From positions 434,001-498,000 of the forward strand of contig JAWQEG010000412.1 of assembly GCA_033782935.1 (NCBI GenBank): a stretch of DNA of 64,000 nt, given 5' to 3'. The position numbers and the translations under genes are program-made. Below, one piece after another: positions 45,041 through 60,100 of the stretch; position 1 is the stretch's first letter; the number at the start of each line of letters is the position of its first letter. This DNA is from Petrolisthes cinctipes. Taxonomy: Eukaryota; Arthropoda; Malacostraca; Decapoda; Porcellanidae. A model generated the notes under the pieces. The model did not search any database. It was given only the letters and a program-made list of their open reading frames with translations, and had not been told where the DNA came from.

Positions 45041-48000
45041 TAAATATCAACAGTCAATCATGGGGTGGTCGGTGTGTGGGTGTCATTACAGTGCTTGGAC
45101 TGTAAATATCAACAGTCATTCATGGGGTGGTGGGTGTGTGGGTGTCATTTTAGTGCTTGAACTGTAAATATCAACAGTCATTTGTGGGGTGGTGGGTGTG
45201 TGGGTGTCATTACATTGCTTGTACTGTAAATATCAAGTCATTAATTGGGTGGTGTGTGTGTGTGTGTCATTAGTGCTTGGACGGTAAATATCAACAGTCA
45301 TTCATGGGGTGGTAGGTGGCATTACAGTGCTTGGACTCTAAATATCAACAGTAATTCATGAGGTGATGGGTGTGTAAGTGTCATTACAGAGCTTGGACTG
45401 TAAATATCAACATTCATTCATGGGGTGGTGGGTGTGTGGGTGTCATTACAGTGTTTTAACTATAAATATCAACATTCATTTATTGGGTGGTGGGTGTCAT
45501 TAGAGTGCTTGGACTGTAAATATCAACAGTCATTTAAGGGGTTATGTGTGTGTGGGTGTCATGACAGTGCTTGGACTGTAAATATCAACAGTCATTCTTT
45601 AGGTGTGTGACATTACAGTGCTTGGACTGTAAATATTACCAGTCATTCATGGAGTGGTGGGTGTGTGGATGTCATTACATTGCTCGGACTGAAAATATTA
45701 ACAGCCATTTATGGGGTGTTGGGTGTGTGGGTGTTATTACAGTGGTTGGACTGTAAATATCACCTGTCATTTATAGGGTGGTGGGTGTGTGAGTGTCATT
45801 ACATAGCTTGGACTGTAAATATCAACAGTCATTCATGGGGTGGTGGGTGTGTGGGTGTCATTACCGTGCTTGGATTGTAAATATCAACATTCATTTATGG
45901 GGTGGTGGGTGTGTGGGTGTCATTACAGTGTTTCAACTGTAAATATCTACAGTCATTCATGGGGTGTTGCTTTTGTTGGTGTCATGATAGTGCTTGGACT
46001 GTAAATATCAACAGTCAATCATGGGGTAGTCGTTGTGTGGGTGTCATTACAGTGCTGGGACTGTAAATATCAACAGTTATTAATGGGGTGGTGGGTGTGT
46101 GGGTGTCATTACAGTGCTCAGACTGTAAATATTAAAAGTCATTTATATGGTGGTGGGAGTGTGAATGTTATTACAGTACTTAGACTGAAAATATCAACAG
46201 TCATTCATGGGGTGGTGGGTGTGTGAGTGTCATTACTGAGCTTGGACTGTAAATATTATCAGTCATTTATGGGGTGGTGGGTGTGTGAGTGTCATTACAG
46301 TTTCTGGACTGTAAATATTAACAGTCATTCATAGGGTGGTGGGTGTGTGAGAGTCATTACAGAGCATGGACTGTAAATATCAACATTCATTCATGGGGTG
46401 GTGGGTGTGTGGGTGTCATTACAGTTCTTAGACTGTAAATATCAACAGTCATTATTGGGGTGGTGGGTGTGTGGCTGTCATTGATGTGCTTGCATTGTAA
46501 ATATCAACATTCAATAATGGGGTTGGGGCTGTGTAGGTGTTGTTACAGTGCTTTGACTGTAAATATCAAAAGTCATTCTTGGGATGGTGGGTGTGTTGGT
46601 GTCATGACATTGCTTGGACTGTAAATATCAAGTCATTCATGGGGTGGTGGGTGTGTCTGTGTCATTAGTGCTTGGACTGGAAATATCAACAGTAATTCAT
46701 GGGGTGGTGTGTGGCATTACAGTGCTTGGACTCTTAATATCAATAGTAATTCATAGGTTTAATGGGTGTGTGGGTGTCATTACAGTGCTTGGATTGTAAA
46801 TATCAACAGTCATTAATGGGGTTGTAGGTGTTTGTGTGTCTATGCAGTGCTTGGACTGTAAATATCAACAGTTAATCATGGGGTGGTGGGTGTGTGGGTG
46901 CCATTACAGTGCTTAGACTGTAAATATCAACAGTCATTCATGGGGTGGTGGGTGTGTGGGTGTCATTACAGTGTTTTGACTGTAAATGTCAACAGTCATT
47001 CATAGGGTGGTGAGTGTCATTAGAGTGTTTGGACTGTAAATATCAACAGTTATTCATGGGGTGGTGTGTGTGTGTGGGTATCATGACAGTGCTTGGACTG
47101 TATATATCAACAGTCAATCATGGGGTGGTGCATGTGTGGGTGTCATTACATTGCTTGGACTGTAAATATCAACAGTCATTCATGGGGTTTTTGGTGTTTG
47201 AGTGTCTATGCAGTGCTTGGACTGTAAATATCAACAGTCAATCATGGGGTGGTGGGTGTCTGGGTGTCATTACAGTGCTTGGACTGTAAATATCAACAGT
47301 CATTCATGGGGTGGTGGGTGTGTGGGTGTCATTACAGTGTTTTGATTGTAAATATCAACTGTCATTTATAGGGTGGTGGGGGTCATTAGAGGGTTTGGAC
47401 TGTAAATATCAACAGTCATTCGTGGGGTCGTTGGTGTGTGGGTGTCATTACAGTGCTTGGACTGTAAATTCAGCCATAATTCATGGGGTGGTGGGTGTGG
47501 GGGTGTTATTACAGTACTTGGACTGTAAATATCAACAGTCATTCATGGTGTGGTGGGTGTGTGGGTGTCATTTCAGAGCTTGGACTGTAAATATCAATAG
47601 TAATTCATGGGGTGGTGAGTGTGAGGATGTCACCACAGTGCTTAGACTGTATATATCAACAATCATTCATGGGGTTGTGGGTGTGTTGGTGTCATTATAG
47701 TGCTTGAACTGTAAATATCAACAATCATTCATGAGGTGGTGGGTGTGTGGGTGTCATTACATTGCTTGGACTGTAAATATCAAGTCATTCATGGGGTGGT
47801 GGGTGTATGGGTGTCATTAGTGCTTGGACTGTGAATATCAACAGTCATTAATTGGGTGGTGGGTGGGTGTGACATTACAGTGCATGGACTGTAAATATTA
47901 ACAGTCATTCATGGGGTAGTGGGTGTGTGGATGTCATTACAGTGCTCGGACTGAAAATATCAACCATTATTTATGGGGTGGTGGGTGTGTGGGTGTTATT

Positions 48001-50300
48001 ACAGTGGTTGGACTGTAAATATCAACCGTCATTCATGGGGTAGTGGGTGTGTGGATGTCATTACAGTGCTTGGACTAATAATATCAACTGTCATTATTGG
48101 GGTGGTGGGTGTGTGGGTGTTATTACAGTGGTTGGACTGTAAATATCAACCGTCATTCAAAGGGTGGTGGGTGTGTGAGTGTCATTATAGAGCTTGGACT
48201 GTAAATATCAACAGTCATTCATGGAGTGGTGGTTGTGTGGGTGTCATTACAGTGCTTGGACTGTAAATATCAACAGTCATTAATTGGGTGGTGGAGGTGT
48301 AACTGTCATTACAGAGCTTGGACTGTAAATATCAACAGTCAATCATGGGGTGGTCGGTGTGTAGGTGTCATTACAATGCTCAGACTGTAAATATCATCAG
48401 TAATTCATGGGGTTGTGGGTGTGTAGGTGTCATTACAGTGCTTGGACTGTAAATATCAACCATAATTCATGGGGTGGTGGGTGTGGGGTGTCATTACAGT
48501 TCTTGGACTGTAAATATAAACCATCATTAATTAGGTGGTGGGTTTGGGGGTGTCATTACAGTGCTCAGACAGTAAATATTAACTGTCATTCATGGGGTTG
48601 TGGGTGTGTGGGTGTCATTACAGTTCTTTGACTGTAAATATCAACTGTCATTCATAGGGTGTTGGGTGTGTGAGTGTCATTATAGAGCTTGGACAGTAAA
48701 TATCAACAGTCATTAATGGAGTGGTAGTTGTGTGGGTGTCATTACAGTGCTTCGACTGTAAATATCAACATTCATTAATTGGGTGGTGGGTGTGTGTGTG
48801 GCATTACATTGCATGGACTGTAAATATTAACAGTCATTCATGGGGTAGTGGGTGTGTGGATGTCATTACAGTGCTCGGACTGAAAATATCAACTGTCATT
48901 CATAGGGTGTTGGGTGTGTGAGTGTCATTACAGTGGTTGGACTGTAAATATCAACCGTCATTCATGGGGTGGTGCATGTGTTGGTGTCATGACAGTGCTT
49001 AGACTGTCCAATATCAACAGTCATTCATGGGGTGGTGAGTGTGTGGGTGTCAATACAGTTCTTGGACTATAAATATAAACCATCATTCATTAGGTGGTGG
49101 GTGTGGGGGTGTCATTACAGTGTTTGGGCTATAAATATCAACTGTCATTTATGGGGTTGTTGGTGTGTGGGTGTCATTACAGTTCTTGGACAGTATATAT
49201 CAACAGTCATACATAGGTTGGTAGGTGTGTGAGTGTCATTACAGAGCTTGGACTGTAAATATCATCTGTAATTCATAGGGTTGTGGGTGTGTAGGTGTCA
49301 TTACAGTGCTTGGACCGTAAATATCAAAAGTCATTCTTGAGGTGGTGGGTGTGTGGGTGTCATTACAGTGCTTAGACTGTAAATATCAACAGTCATTTAT
49401 GGGGTGGTGGGTGTGTGGCTTTCATTATAGTGCTTGAACTGTAAATATCAACAGTCAATCATGGAGTGGTGGGTAGGTGGGTGTCATTACAGTGCTTGGA
49501 CTGTAAATATCAACCATAATTCATGGGGTTGTGGGTGTGTGGTTGTCATTACAGTGTTTTGATTGTATATATCAACTGTCATTTATAAGGTGCTGGATGT
49601 CATTAGAGTGCTTGGACTGTAAATATCAACAGTCATTCAAGGAGTGGTGGGTGTGTTGGTGTCATTACAGTGCTTGGGTTGTAAATATCAACCATAATTC
49701 ATGGGGTTGTGGGTGTGGGGTGTCATTACAGTTCTTGGACTGTAAATATAAACCATCATTCATTAGGTGGTGGGTTTGTGGGTGTAATTACAGTGCTCAT
49801 ACTGTAAATATTAACAGTCATTCATGGGGTTGTTGGTGTGTGGGTGTCATTACAGTTCTTTGACTGTAAATATCATCTGTCATTCATAGGGTGGTAGGTG
49901 TGTGTGTGACATTGCAGTGCATGGACTGTAAATATTAAAAGACATTCATGGGGTAGTGGGTGTGTGGATGTTATTACAGTGCTCGGACTGAAAATATCAA
50001 CCTTTATTTATGGGGTGGTGGGTGTGTGGGTGTTATTACAGTGGTTGGACTGTAAATATCAACCGTCATTCATAGGGTGGTGGGTGTGTGAGTGTCATTA
50101 TAGAACTTGGACTGTAAATATCAACAGTCATTCATGGAGTGGTCGGTGTGTGGGTGTCATTACAGTGCTTGGACTGTAAATATTAACAGTCATTTAAGGG
50201 GTGGTGGGTGTGTTGATGTCATTACAGGGCTTAGACTGAAAATATCAACAGTCATTTATGGGGTGGTGGGTGTGTGGGTGTCATTACAGTGCTTGGACTA

Positions 50301-53300
50301 TAAATATCAACTGTCATTTATGGGGTTGTGGGTGTGATGGTGTCATTACAGTTCTTGGACTGTATATATCAACAGTCATACATAGGGTGGAGGGTGTGTG
50401 AGTGTCATTTAAGACCTTGGACTGTAAATATCATCAGTAATTCATGGGGTTATGGGTGTGTAGGTGTCATTACAGTGCTTGGACTGTAAATATCAAAAGT
50501 CATTCTTGAGGTGGTGGGTGTGTGGGTTTCATTACAGTGCTTAGACTGTAAATATCAACAGTCATTTATGGGGTGGTGGGTGTGTGGCCGTCATTATAGT
50601 GTTTGGACTGTAAATATCAACAGTCAATCATAGAGTAGTGGGTATGTGGGTGTCATTACAGTGCTTGGACTGTAAATATCAACAGTCAATCATGGGGTGG
50701 AGGGTATGTGGGTGTCATTACAGTGCTTGGACAGTAAATATCAACAGTCATTCATTGGGTGGTGGGTGTGTGGGTGTCATTACAGTGTTTTGATTGTAAA
50801 TATCAACAGTCATTATTAAGGTGGTGGGTGTCATTAGAATGCTTGGACTGTAAATATCAACAGTCATTCATGGAGTACTGGGTGTGTTAGTGTCATTACA
50901 GTTCTTGGACTATAAATATCAACCATAATCATGGGGTGGTGGGTGTGGGGCGTCATTACAGTGCTTTGACTGTAAATATCAACAGTCATTCATGGGGTGG
51001 TGGGGGTGAGGGTGTCATTACAGTGCTTCGACTGTAAACATCAACAATCATTCATTCGGTGGTGGGTGTGTGGGTGTCATTACAGTTATTTGACTGTAAA
51101 TATCAAGTCATTCAAGGGGTGGTGGGTGTCTGTGTGTCATTAGTGCTTGGACTGTGAATGTCAACAGTCATTCATGGGGTGGTGGGTGGCATTACAGTGC
51201 TTAGACTCTAATATCAACAGTCATTAATGGGGTGATGGGTGTGTGGGTGTCATTACAGTTCTTGGACTGTAAATATCAACCGTCATTCAAAGGGTGGTGG
51301 GTGTGTGAGTGTCATTATAGAGCTTGGACTGTAAATATCAACAGTCATTCATGGAGTGGTGGTTGTGTGGGTGTCATTACAGTGCTTGGACTGTAAATAT
51401 CAACAGTCATTAATTGGGTGGAGGAGGTGTAAGTGTCATTACAGAGCTTGGATTGTAAATATCAACAGTCATTCATGGGGTGGTGAGTGTGTGGGTGTCA
51501 ATACAGTTCTTGGACTATAAATATAAACCATCATTCATTAGGTGGTGGGTGTGGGGGTGTCATTAGAGTGTTTGGGCTATAAATATCAACTGTCATTTAT
51601 GGGGTTGTTGGTGTGTGGGTGTCATTACAGTTCTTGGGCTGTATATATCAACAGTCATACATAGGTTGGTAGGTGTGTGAGTGTCATTACAGAGCTTGGA
51701 CTGTAAATATCAATAGTAATTCATGGGGTTGTGGGTGTGTAGGGTTCATTACAGTGCTTGGACTGTAAATATCAACCATAATTCATGGGGTGGTGGGTGT
51801 GGGGTGTCATTACAGTTCTTGGACTGTAAATATAAACCATCATTAATTAGGTGGTGGGTTTGTGGGTGTCATTACAGTGCTTAGACTGTAAACATTAACA
51901 GTCATTCATGGGGTTGTTGGTGGGTGGGTGTCATTACAGTTATTTGACTGTAAATATCAACTGTCATTCATAGGGTGCTGGGTGTGTGAGTGTCATTATA
52001 GAGCTTAGACTGTAAATATCAACAGTCATTAATGGAGTGGTAATTGTGTGGGTGTCATTACAGTGCTTGGACTGTAAATATCAACAGTCATTAATTGGGT
52101 GGTTGGTGTGTGTGTGACATTACAGTGCATGGACTGTAAATATTAACAGTCATTCATGGGGTAGTGGGTGTGTGGATGTCATTACAGTGCTCGGACTGAA
52201 AATATCAACCGTTATTTATGGGGTGAAGGGTGTATGGGTGTTATTACAGTGGTTGGACTGTAAATATCAACCATCATTCATAGGGTGGTGGGTGTGTGTG
52301 TGTCATTATAGACCTTGGACTGTAAATATCAACAGTCATTCATGGAGTGATGGTTGTGTGGGTGTCATTACAGTGCTTGGACTGTAAATATCAACAGTCA
52401 TTTATTGGGTGGTGGAGGTGTAAGTGTCATTACAGAGCTTGGACTGTAAATATCAACAGTCAATCATGGGGTAGTGGGTGTGTGGATGTCATTACAGTGC
52501 TCGGACTGTAAATAACATCAGTAATTCATGGGGTTGTGGGTGTGTAGGTGTCATTACGGTGCTTGTACTGTAAATATCAACCATAATTCATGGGGTGGTG
52601 GGTGTGGGGTGTCATTACAGTTCTTGGATTGTAAATATAAACCATCATTAATTAGGTGGTGGGTTTGTGGGTGTCATTACAGTGCTCAGACTGTAAATAT
52701 TAACAGTCATTCTTGGGGTTGTGGGTGTGTGGGTGTCATTACAGTTATTTGACTGTAAATATCAACTGTCATTCATAGGGTGTTAGGTGTGTGAGTTTCA
52801 TTATAGAGCTTGGACTGTAAATATCAACAGTCTTTCATGGACTGGTAGTTGTGTGGGTGTCATTACAGTGCTTGGACTGTAAATATCAACAGTCATTAAT
52901 TGGGTGGTGGGTGTGTGTGTGACATTACAGTGCATGGACTGTAAATATTAACAGTCATTCATGGGGTAGTGGGTGTGTGGATGTCATTACAGTGCTCGGA
53001 CTGAAAATATCAACCGTTATTTATGGGGTGGTGGGTGTGTGGGTGTTATTACAGTGGTTGGACTGTAAATATCAACAGTCATTAATTGGGTGGTGAAGGT
53101 GTAAGTGTCATTACAGTGCTTGGACTGTAAATATCAACAGTCAATCATGGGGTGGTCAGTGTGTGGGTGTCATTACAGTGCTTGGACTGTAAATGTCAAC
53201 AGTCATTCATGGGGTGGTGCATGTGTTGGTGTCATGACAGTGCTTAGACTGTCAATATCAACAGTCATTCATGGGGTGGTGAGTGTGTGGGTGTCAATAC

Positions 53301-56300
53301 AGTTCTTGGACTATAAATATAAACCATCATTCATTAGGTGGTGGGTTTGTCGGTGTCATTACAGTGCTTGGGCTATAAATATCAACTGTCATTTATGGGG
53401 TTGTGTGTGTGTGGGTGTCATTACAGTTCTTATACTGTATATATCAACAGTCATACATAGGTTGGTGGGTGTGTGAGTGTCATTACAGAGCTTGGACTGT
53501 AAATATCAACTGTCATTCATAGGGTGGTGGGTGTGTGAATGTCATTACAAAGCTTGGACTGTAAATATCAAAAGTCATTCATGAGGTTGTATGTGTGTAG
53601 GTGTCATTACAGTGCTTGGACTGTAAATATCAAAAGTCATTCTTTGGTGGTGGGTGTGTGGGTGTCATTACAGTGCTTAAACTGTAAGTCTCAACAGTCA
53701 TTTATGGGGTGGTGGGTGTGTGGCTGTCATTATAGTGCTTGGACTGTAAATATCAACAGTCAATCATGGGGTGGTGGGTATGTGGGTGTCATTACAGTGC
53801 TTGGACTGTAAATATCAACAGTCATTCATTGGGTGATGGGTGTGTGGGTGTCATTACATTGTTTTGATTGTAAATATCAACAGTCATTAATAAGGTGGTG
53901 GGTGTCATTCGAATGCTTGGACTGTAAATATCAACAGTCATTCATGGAGTGGTGGGTGTGTTGGTGTCATTACAGTGCTTGGACTATTAATATCAAACAT
54001 AATCATGGGGTGGTGGGTGTGGGGCATCATTACAGTGCTTTTACTGTAAATATCAACAGTCATTCATGGGGTGGTAGGCGTGAGGGTGTCATTACAGTGC
54101 TTAGACTTTAAATATCAACAATCATTCATGGGGTGGTGGGTGTGTGGGTGTCATTATAGTGCTTGGACTGTAAATATCAACAGTCAATAATGGGGTGGTG
54201 GGTGCGTGGGTGTCATTAGACTGCTTGGAGTGTAAATATTAACAGTCATTAATGGTGTAGTGGGTGTGTGGATGTCATTACAGTGCTTAGACTGAAAATA
54301 TCAACAGTCATTCATGGGGCGGTGGGTGTGTGATTGTCATTACAGTGCTTGGACTATAAATATCAACCGTCATTCTTGGGGTGGTGGGTGTGTGGGTGTC
54401 ATTACAGTTCTTTGACTGTAAATATCAACAGTCGTTAATTGGGTGGTGGAGGTGTAAGTGTCATTACAGTGCTTGAACTGTAAATATCAACAGTCAATCA
54501 TGGGGTGGTCGGTGTGTGGGTGTCATTACAGTGCTTGGACTGTAAACGTCAACAGTCATTTATGGGGTGGTGCATGTGTTGGTGTCATGACAGTGCTTAG
54601 ACTGTAAATATCAACAGTCATTCAAGGGGTGGTGAGTGTGTGGGTGTCATTACAGTTCTTGGACTATAAATATCAACCATCATTCATTAGGTGGTTGATT
54701 TGTGGGTGTCATTACAGTGCTCAGACTGTAAATATTAACAGTCATTTATGGGGTGGTGGGTGTGTGGATGTCATTACAGGGCTTAGACTCAAAATATCAA
54801 CAGTCATTTATGGGGTGGTGGATGTGTGGGTGTCATTACAGTGCTTGCAATATAAATATCAACTGTCATTTATGGGGTTGTGGGTGTCATTGCAGTTCTT
54901 GGACTGTAAATATCAACAGTCATACATAGTGTGGTGGGTGTGTGAGTGTCATTACAGAGCTTGGACTGTAAATATCATCAGTAATTCATGGGGTTTTGGG
55001 TGTGTAGGTGTCATTACAGTGCTTGGACTGTAAATATCAAAAGTCATTCTTGGGGTAGTGGTTGTGTGGTTGTCATTAGAGTGCTTAGACTGTAAATATT
55101 AACAGTCATTCATAGGGTAGTGGGTGTGTGGATGTCATTACAGTGCTCGGACTGAAAATATCAACCGTTATTTATGGGGTGGTGGGTGTGTGGGTGTTAT
55201 TACAGTGGTTGGACTGTAAATATCAACCGTCATTCATAGGGTGGTGTGTGTGTGAGTGTCATTATAGACCTTGGACTGTAAATATCAACAGTTATTCATG
55301 GAGTGGTGGTTGTGTGGGTGTCATTACAGTGCTTGGACTGTAAATATCAACAGTCATTAATTGGGTTGTGGAGGTGTAAGTGTCATTACAGAGCTTGGAC
55401 TGTAAATATCAACAGTCAATCATGGGGTGGTCGGTGTGTGGGTGTCATTACAGTGCTCAGACTGTAAATATCATCTGTAATTCTTTGGGTTGTGGGTGTG
55501 TAGGTGTCATTACAGTGCTTGTACTGTAAATATCAACCATAATTCATGGGATGGTGGGTGTGGGGTGTCATTACAGTTCTTGGACTGTAAATATAAACCA
55601 TCATTAATTAGGTAGTGGGTTTGTGGATGTCATTACAGTACTCAGACTGTAAATATTAACAGTCATTCATGGAGTGGTGGGTGTGTGGGTGTTATTACAG
55701 TGGTTGGACTGTAAATATCAACCGTCATTCATAGGGTGGTGGGTGTGTGAGTGTCATTATAGAGCTTGGACTGTAAATATCAACAGTCATTCATGGAGTG
55801 GTCGGTGTGTGGGTGTCATTACAGTGCTTGGACTGTAAATATCAACAGTCATTAATTGGGTGGTGGAGGTGTAAGTGTCATTACAGTGCTTGGACTGTAA
55901 ATATCAACAGTCAATCATGGGGTGGTCGGTGTGTGGGTGTCATTACAGTGCTTGGACTGTAAATGTCAACAGTCATTCATGGGGTGGTGCATGTGTTGGT
56001 GTCATGACAGTGCTTAGACTGTCAATATCAACAGTCATTCATGGGGTGGTGAGTGTGTGGGTGTCAATACAGTTCTTGGACTATAAATATAAACCATCAT
56101 TCATTAGGTGGTGGGTGTGTGGTTGTCATTACAGTGCTTTGGCTATAAATATCAACTGTCATTTATGGGGTTGTTGGTGTGTGGGTGTCATTACAGTTCT
56201 TGGACTGTATATATCAACAGTCATAAATAGGTTGGTGGGTGTGTGAGTGTCATTACAGAGCTTGGACTGTAAATATCATCAGTAATTCATGGGGTTGTGG

Positions 56301-57127
56301 GTGTGTAGGTGTCATTAAGGTGCTTGGACTGTAAATATCAAAAGTCATTCTTGAGGTGGTGGGTGTGTGGGTGTCATTACAGTGCTTAGACTGTAAATAT
56401 CAACAGTCATTTATGGGGTGGTGGGTGTGTGGTTGTCATTACAGTGTTTTGATTGTATATATCAACAGTCATTTATAAGGTGCTGGGTGTATTAGAGTGC
56501 TTGGACTGTAAATATTAACAGTCATTCGTGGAGTGGTGGGTGTGTTGGTGTCATTACAGTGCTTGGACTGTAAATATCAATAGTTAATAATGGGGTGGTG
56601 TGTGTGTGGGTGTCATTAGACTGCTTGGACTGTAAATATTAACAGTCATGAATGGTGTGGTGGGTGTGTGGATGTCATTATAGTGCTCGGACTGAAAATA
56701 TCAACCGTTATTTATGGGGTGGTGGGTGTGTGGGTGTTATTACAGTGGTTAGACTGTAAATATCAACCTTCATTCAAAGGGTGGTGGGTGTGTGAGTGTC
56801 ATTATAGAGCTTGGACTGTAAATATCAACAGTCATTCACGGAGTTGTGGTTGTGTGGGTGTCATTACAGTGCTTGGACTGTAAATATCAACAGTCATTAA
56901 TTGGGTGGTGGAGGTGTAACTGTCATTACAGAGCTTGGATTGTAAATATCAACAGTCAATCATGGGGTGGTCGGTGTGTAGGTGTCATTACAGTGCTCAG
57001 ACAGGAAATATCATCAGTAATTTATGGGGTTGTGGGTGTGTAGGTGTCATTACAGTGCTTGGAATGTAAATATCAACCATTATTCATGGGGTGGTGGGTG
57101 TGGGGTGTCATTACAGTTCTTGGACTG
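50301..57127 (+). repeat. 6,827-bp tandem duplication, copy A
   Basis: Every private variant I followed recurs 6,827 bp later. The left breakpoint is set by a mismatch at 50,300 (a) versus 57,127 (g). Differences seen inside: 50,809 g versus 57,636 a; 53,354 t versus 60,181 c; 56,123 t versus 62,950 g. The unit is about 110 monomers. It contains smaller related sub-blocks: the segment starting near 52,172 has relatives at 49,964, 55,128 and 56,668. Confidence 0.95.
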
Positions 57128-60100
57128 TAAATATCAACTGTCATTTATGGGGTTGTGGGTGTGATGGTGTCATTACAGTTCTTGGACTGTATATATCAAC
57201 AGTCATACATAGGGTGGAGGGTGTGTGAGTGTCATTTAAGACCTTGGACTGTAAATATCATCAGTAATTCATGGGGTTATGGGTGTGTAGGTGTCATTAC
57301 AGTGCTTGGACTGTAAATATCAAAAGTCATTCTTGAGGTGGTGGGTGTGTGGGTTTCATTACAGTGCTTAGACTGTAAATATCAACAGTCATTTATGGGG
57401 TGGTGGGTGTGTGGCCGTCATTATAGTGTTTGGACTGTAAATATCAACAGTCAATCATAGAGTAGTGGGTATGTGGGTGTCATTACAGTGCTTGGACTGT
57501 AAATATCAACAGTCAATCATGGGGTGGAGGGTATGTGGGTGTCATTACAGTGCTTGGACAGTAAATATCAACAGTCATTCATTGGGTGGTGGGTGTGTGG
57601 GTGTCATTACAGTGTTTTGATTGTAAATATCAACAATCATTATTAAGGTGGTGGGTGTCATTAGAATGCTTGGACTGTAAATATCAACAGTCATTCATGG
57701 AGTACTGGGTGTGTTAGTGTCATTACAGTTCTTGGACTATAAATATCAACCATAATCATGGGGTGGTGGGTGTGGGGCGTCATTACAGTGCTTTGACTGT
57801 AAATATCAACAGTCATTCATGGGGTGGTGGGGGTGAGGGTGTCATTACAGTGCTTCGACTGTAAACATCAACAATCATTCATTCGGTGGTGGGTGTGTGG
57901 GTGTCATTACAGTTATTTGACTGTAAATATCAAGTCATTCAAGGGGTGGTGGGTGTCTGTGTGTCATTAGTGCTTGGACTGTGAATGTCAACAGTCATTC
58001 ATGGGGTGGTGGGTGGCATTACAGTGCTTAGACTCTAATATCAACAGTCATTAATGGGGTGATGGGTGTGTGGGTGTCATTACAGTTCTTGGACTGTAAA
58101 TATCAACCGTCATTCAAAGGGTGGTGGGTGTGTGAGTGTCATTATAGAGCTTGGACTGTAAATATCAACAGTCATTCATGGAGTGGTGGTTGTGTGGGTG
58201 TCATTACAGTGCTTGGACTGTAAATATCAACAGTCATTAATTGGGTGGAGGAGGTGTAAGTGTCATTACAGAGCTTGGATTGTAAATATCAACAGTCATT
58301 CATGGGGTGGTGAGTGTGTGGGTGTCAATACAGTTCTTGGACTATAAATATAAACCATCATTCATTAGGTGGTGGGTGTGGGGGTGTCATTAGAGTGTTT
58401 GGGCTATAAATATCAACTGTCATTTATGGGGTTGTTGGTGTGTGGGTGTCATTACAGTTCTTGGGCTGTATATATCAACAGTCATACATAGGTTGGTAGG
58501 TGTGTGAGTGTCATTACAGAGCTTGGACTGTAAATATCAATAGTAATTCATGGGGTTGTGGGTGTGTAGGGTTCATTACAGTGCTTGGACTGTAAATATC
58601 AACCATAATTCATGGGGTGGTGGGTGTGGGGTGTCATTACAGTTCTTGGACTGTAAATATAAACCATCATTAATTAGGTGGTGGGTTTGTGGGTGTCATT
58701 ACAGTGCTTAGACTGTAAACATTAACAGTCATTCATGGGGTTGTTGGTGGGTGGGTGTCATTACAGTTATTTGACTGTAAATATCAACTGTCATTCATAG
58801 GGTGCTGGGTGTGTGAGTGTCATTATAGAGCTTAGACTGTAAATATCAACAGTCATTAATGGAGTGGTAATTGTGTGGGTGTCATTACAGTGCTTGGACT
58901 GTAAATATCAACAGTCATTAATTGGGTGGTTGGTGTGTGTGTGACATTACAGTGCATGGACTGTAAATATTAACAGTCATTCATGGGGTAGTGGGTGTGT
59001 GGATGTCATTACAGTGCTCGGACTGAAAATATCAACCGTTATTTATGGGGTGAAGGGTGTATGGGTGTTATTACAGTGGTTGGACTGTAAATATCAACCA
59101 TCATTCATAGGGTGGTGGGTGTGTGTGTGTCATTATAGACCTTGGACTGTAAATATCAACAGTCATTCATGGAGTGATGGTTGTGTGGGTGTCATTACAG
59201 TGCTTGGACTGTAAATATCAACAGTCATTTATTGGGTGGTGGAGGTGTAAGTGTCATTACAGAGCTTGGACTGTAAATATCAACAGTCAATCATGGGGTA
59301 GTGGGTGTGTGGATGTCATTACAGTGCTCGGACTGTAAATAACATCAGTAATTCATGGGGTTGTGGGTGTGTAGGTGTCATTACGGTGCTTGTACTGTAA
59401 ATATCAACCATAATTCATGGGGTGGTGGGTGTGGGGTGTCATTACAGTTCTTGGATTGTAAATATAAACCATCATTAATTAGGTGGTGGGTTTGTGGGTG
59501 TCATTACAGTGCTCAGACTGTAAATATTAACAGTCATTCTTGGGGTTGTGGGTGTGTGGGTGTCATTACAGTTATTTGACTGTAAATATCAACTGTCATT
59601 CATAGGGTGTTAGGTGTGTGAGTTTCATTATAGAGCTTGGACTGTAAATATCAACAGTCTTTCATGGACTGGTAGTTGTGTGGGTGTCATTACAGTGCTT
59701 GGACTGTAAATATCAACAGTCATTAATTGGGTGGTGGGTGTGTGTGTGACATTACAGTGCATGGACTGTAAATATTAACAGTCATTCATGGGGTAGTGGG
59801 TGTGTGGATGTCATTACAGTGCTCGGACTGAAAATATCAACCGTTATTTATGGGGTGGTGGGTGTGTGGGTGTTATTACAGTGGTTGGACTGTAAATATC
59901 AACAGTCATTAATTGGGTGGTGAAGGTGTAAGTGTCATTACAGTGCTTGGACTGTAAATATCAACAGTCAATCATGGGGTGGTCAGTGTGTGGGTGTCAT
60001 TACAGTGCTTGGACTGTAAATGTCAACAGTCATTCATGGGGTGGTGCATGTGTTGGTGTCATGACAGTGCTTAGACTGTCAATATCAACAGTCATTCATG

